Shown here in pieces: positions 61,623 through 64,000 of a stretch of 64,000 nt of DNA. The notes beneath the pieces are model-generated. The model was not told where the DNA came from. It worked only from the letters and a program-made list of their open reading frames with translations, and did not search any database. The position numbers were made by a program, and so were the translations under genes. The DNA is from Undaria pinnatifida (lineage: Eukaryota; Sar; Phaeophyceae; Laminariales; Alariaceae), in the NCBI GenBank assembly GCA_012845835.1, contig JABAKD010000007.1:2205516-2269515 (forward strand). The letters run 5' to 3'. How positions within the stretch are numbered: the stretch's first letter is position 1; every line of letters starts with the position of its first letter.

Positions 61623-62925
61623 CGTACCCATTTTGTTTTCACACGCATCCCTTTCGATACGGAGCACCCTTCCTACTCCTAACAGAGATACCACCAACAT
61701 CTGGGCGCTCATTACGCTTCTTCCATACACTACATAGAAACTGTTTACTTATCCTATCCCCGTCCTGTTTGTTCGCGGTTTTCAGCCACTATCTGTCTCC
61801 TAGGATAGAGATCGTTTGCTCGCTACTCCCTACTAGTCTACCAAACTCTTCCATGTCACATACACACGTCTAATTTCGCGATCTCCTCTAACGCATCCCG
61901 TTCCTCCTTAAATATTTTCACATCCTCCTACTATGTGAGTCCTACTCTCTATTATTGTTGTGCCACATGGGCACATATTTGTAGACACGTCCCCTCCTCC
62001 CGACTACTGGTATACTTCGAAGTGATATAACTTTCTCTTTTCTTTTTTCTAAATATATCTTTCTTTCTTCTGGTAGGTCCAGGTCCCGTAAACGAAATCG
62101 CAGTTTCAGCTTTTTCGCGTAGTAGAGTCCATTGGGCTGTGCAGATACGTTTTCATTCCAATATCTTCTCTCACCCCCCCGTGTATCTCCTGAGTTTTTC
62201 TCCTCCTTCACCTTATTTCTTAGTGCTAGCCTTATCCTTTCTTCTACCCTTTCTTTTACTTCTGTCTTGTACCCGCCAAACTTCTCTGTGGACAGTACCT
62301 CTTCTTGGTCTCCGCCTATATCCTTCCATATTTTCTCGACTACGTTATCCAAGCGTTATCCCATCTTATTCCAGCCCGCCCTTTTGTTGCTTTCTCCCAT
62401 ACAACATTATTATCAACTATGTATGGCTGGCAACCTCTTTTCTGGCATATTTGTTACTTCATACCTCGAAGTGTTGCCATTTCAACTTTCTCACGTCCTC
62501 TATTTGTTTTCAGTGGGTGCATTCTTAGTTCTGCTCTTATCACCGTATTACTCGTCGTAATTGAGCATCCTAGAATATTTTTAGTTGCAGCATACTGTCA
62601 TCTGCACAGTTTCTAGTTGGTTTACGAACTTCGCGTTCCCTTCCCATACTTCTCCTGCATACTCCAACTTTGGTACAATCACATTCATCAGGACACATAT
62701 TTTAATCCTAGTGTCAAGATGCGGGTCTGTTAGGATCGCATCCATCTCGCCTACTTGTGATTTACCCTTTCCTATTACTTTCGCTATGTGTGCATCCCAA
62801 GAGAAGTCCTTTGAGATGTCTACGCCAAATAAGGTACGTATATTGGTCTACGATCGGTAGCTCATCTTCTCCCCACTTCCATTTAAAATTTAGCGGATTC
62901 AGGAAAGTTGGGGGAAGCTACTACC
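61622..62925 (-). mobile_element. LINE C-terminal fragment
   Basis: On the minus strand this is the post-RT part of a LINE. Pieces in order are WKWGEDELPIVDQYTYL, ISKDFSWDAHIAKVIGKGK, LMNVIVPKLEYAGEVWEG, then a 136-codon frame (61942-62352) starting MDNVVEKIWKDIGGDQEEVL. After it come a degenerate CEYLKEERDALEE-like stretch, KQFLCSVWKKRNERPDVGG and SVRSRKGAPYRKGCV. The catalytic YADD region is missing and several frameshifts are present, so it is dead and 5'-truncated. The same lineage is present at 21300-21590 and 63785-64000. Confidence 0.88.
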
Positions 62926-63024
62926 GTAGAATGACACGTTCATCGGATTGCACTACTTGCAATTATACTTCGTAAAACAAAACTGCGTTTGTATTATAGA
63001 GCATTATAGGGCATTTTAGGGTAG

Positions 63025-63275
63025 AGTGGTTCTACGATGGTAGCCTCCCCAACTTTTCTTCAACGAAATCGCCGGTTTTGAAATCAGCTCCCGGCCGTAT
63101 CTTCTCATCAAACACGCGGTGCCCCTTGCCACCCCGACGTCACCGTTCGATGGCCCTTGGCAAACAAGAAAATGTAAGGATAGTTTTTTTTTAACAGCAT
63201 CCTTTCTTGTGCCGAGCAGGCATGAAATGTTCGTTAAATAAAGTCGCTGGTTTTGGGGGGGCGTATCGTAAAATC
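63025..63275 (-). mobile_element. short non-autonomous element, copy 3
   Basis: Inverted copy of 56495-56750. It keeps both apparent ends: ttctacgatggtagcctccc on the left and, reverse-complemented, tacgatacgcccccccaaaa on the right. Confidence 0.72.
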
Positions 63276-63371
63276 AGTATTTTACCGTCCGACAATGTTT
63301 AGGCAGCACGCTGGGCTGCCACGTCGATCACTCGAAATAAGCACTATTAACAGAAAGCAAAAAAAAAAACG

Positions 63372-63436
63372 AAGGGGACCCGCACGAAAATAAACCCTAT
63401 GATGCGCGAACTCTACCCCTCTTGAGCTACCTCCAT
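63372..63436 (-). other. tRNA-like sequence, degenerate
   Basis: On the minus strand, ggaggtagctcaagaggggt followed by agag resembles a tRNA D-arm/A box. A gcgcatcatagggttt anticodon-arm-like stretch follows. The T-arm/B box position lacks a good ggttcga, so this is a decayed tRNA or SINE head, not a functional gene. Confidence 0.3.
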
Positions 63437-63784
63437 TATAACCCTACTTTTTCGGCGGAAACACCGGTCTACTCCACCTACTACTTCCCTTGCTCCTCCA
63501 CTGTTATCTCTCTTTCACGCTCATCTACCTTGCTGCTCTTAGAACCTCACGGGTCCAGGCTGAATCCCGATTCAATGGGGGTTCGCCTGCTCTCCGTTCC
63601 TTCCTGACATTGTCGAGATGCGAGGGTCTAATAGCTATGATCATACGACTGCGGATGGCTATGCATGAAGTGAGTACCCCCCCCCCCCCCCCCCGCCCCG
63701 CCCCCCTGCCCCGGGCAGCACCTCCCACGGTCCTAAAACTACGGCCATGCATGATGTGATTGTGACTAATCCCCCCCCCCACAG

Positions 63785-64000
63785 CAATGGAGAGTAGGAC
63801 TCACATAGTAGCAGAATGTGAAATATTAAAGGAGGAACGGGATGCGTTAGAGGAGGAGATGAGGAAATTATACTTGTGTGATATGGAAGAGTTTGGTAGG
63901 GTAGAGAGTAGCGAGAGAACGATCGCTATCTCCTAGGAGATAGATGGTGGCCGCAGATGGCGAAACAGGACGGGGATAGGATAAGCAAAACAGTTTCTAT
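63785..64000 (+). mobile_element. LINE C-terminal fragment, continues past the window
   Basis: An open frame reads MESRTHIVAECEILKEERDA, LEEEMRKLYLCDMEEFGRVE, then a one-base shift to SSERTIAIS and a DRW-like segment, WPQMAKQDGDRISKTVS. This is the conserved zinc-ribbon/C-terminal region of the same LINE family as 61622-62925. It runs off the window end. Confidence 0.85.

Overview
The window is eukaryotic nuclear DNA with few genes and many repeats. Coding sequence lies in short exons (54-215 nt, plus one 1 kb last exon) with GT-AG introns that reach 5.4 kb, and most of the remaining DNA is transposon-derived or tandemly repeated. A fungal-type Zn2Cys6 factor written in Ser/Gly/Gln-rich protein, an ACAD10/11-type acyl-CoA dehydrogenase with about ten exons, tRNA-derived SINEs and several LINE lineages suggest a stramenopile, most likely a brown alga. 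That assignment is inference, because no rRNA or organelle marker is present.

Two genes could be assembled exon by exon with consistent reading phase. The first (about 2610-22488, +) encodes a complete ACAD10/11-like acyl-CoA dehydrogenase domain of about 406 residues in ten exons. The second (47835-52789, +) encodes a 384-residue protein whose three exons join to give an exact CX2CX6CX5CX2CX6C zinc cluster; both introns cut the cluster. A possible third gene is one minus-strand exon (about 2453-2032) with Sfi1-like, 33-residue spaced tryptophans.

The most unusual pattern is in the ACAD gene and its minus-strand neighbour. Many exons are accompanied by tandem or near-tandem copies of an exon edge, usually the 3' end of the exon plus its 5' splice donor. 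The copies lie in the adjacent intron or just past the stop codon: about eight after exon 7, four after exon 8, three after the last exon, one or two after exon 1, one before exon 6 and one beside the minus-strand exon.

Region by region: 1-2.6 kb holds an exact 216-bp tandem duplication and the minus-strand exon. 2.6-22.5 kb is the ACAD gene, whose introns carry a tRNA-derived SINE, a terminal-inverted-repeat element, long minisatellites and a 1-kb tandem duplication. 23-29 kb is intergenic repeats. 29.9-32.05 kb is a broken LINE ending at a 500-N assembly gap and a CATAT satellite. 33-38.7 kb is a nest of foldback elements with arms of about 230 bp and long G or C tracts. 39.2-44.2 kb is a decayed non-LTR retrotransposon with a C-terminal zinc knuckle and a restriction-like-endonuclease-like tail. 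47.8-52.8 kb is the zinc-cluster gene. 53-64 kb is again repeats: foldback element, a 5'-truncated copy of the 39-44 kb retrotransposon, trinucleotide arrays and two LINE 3' fragments.
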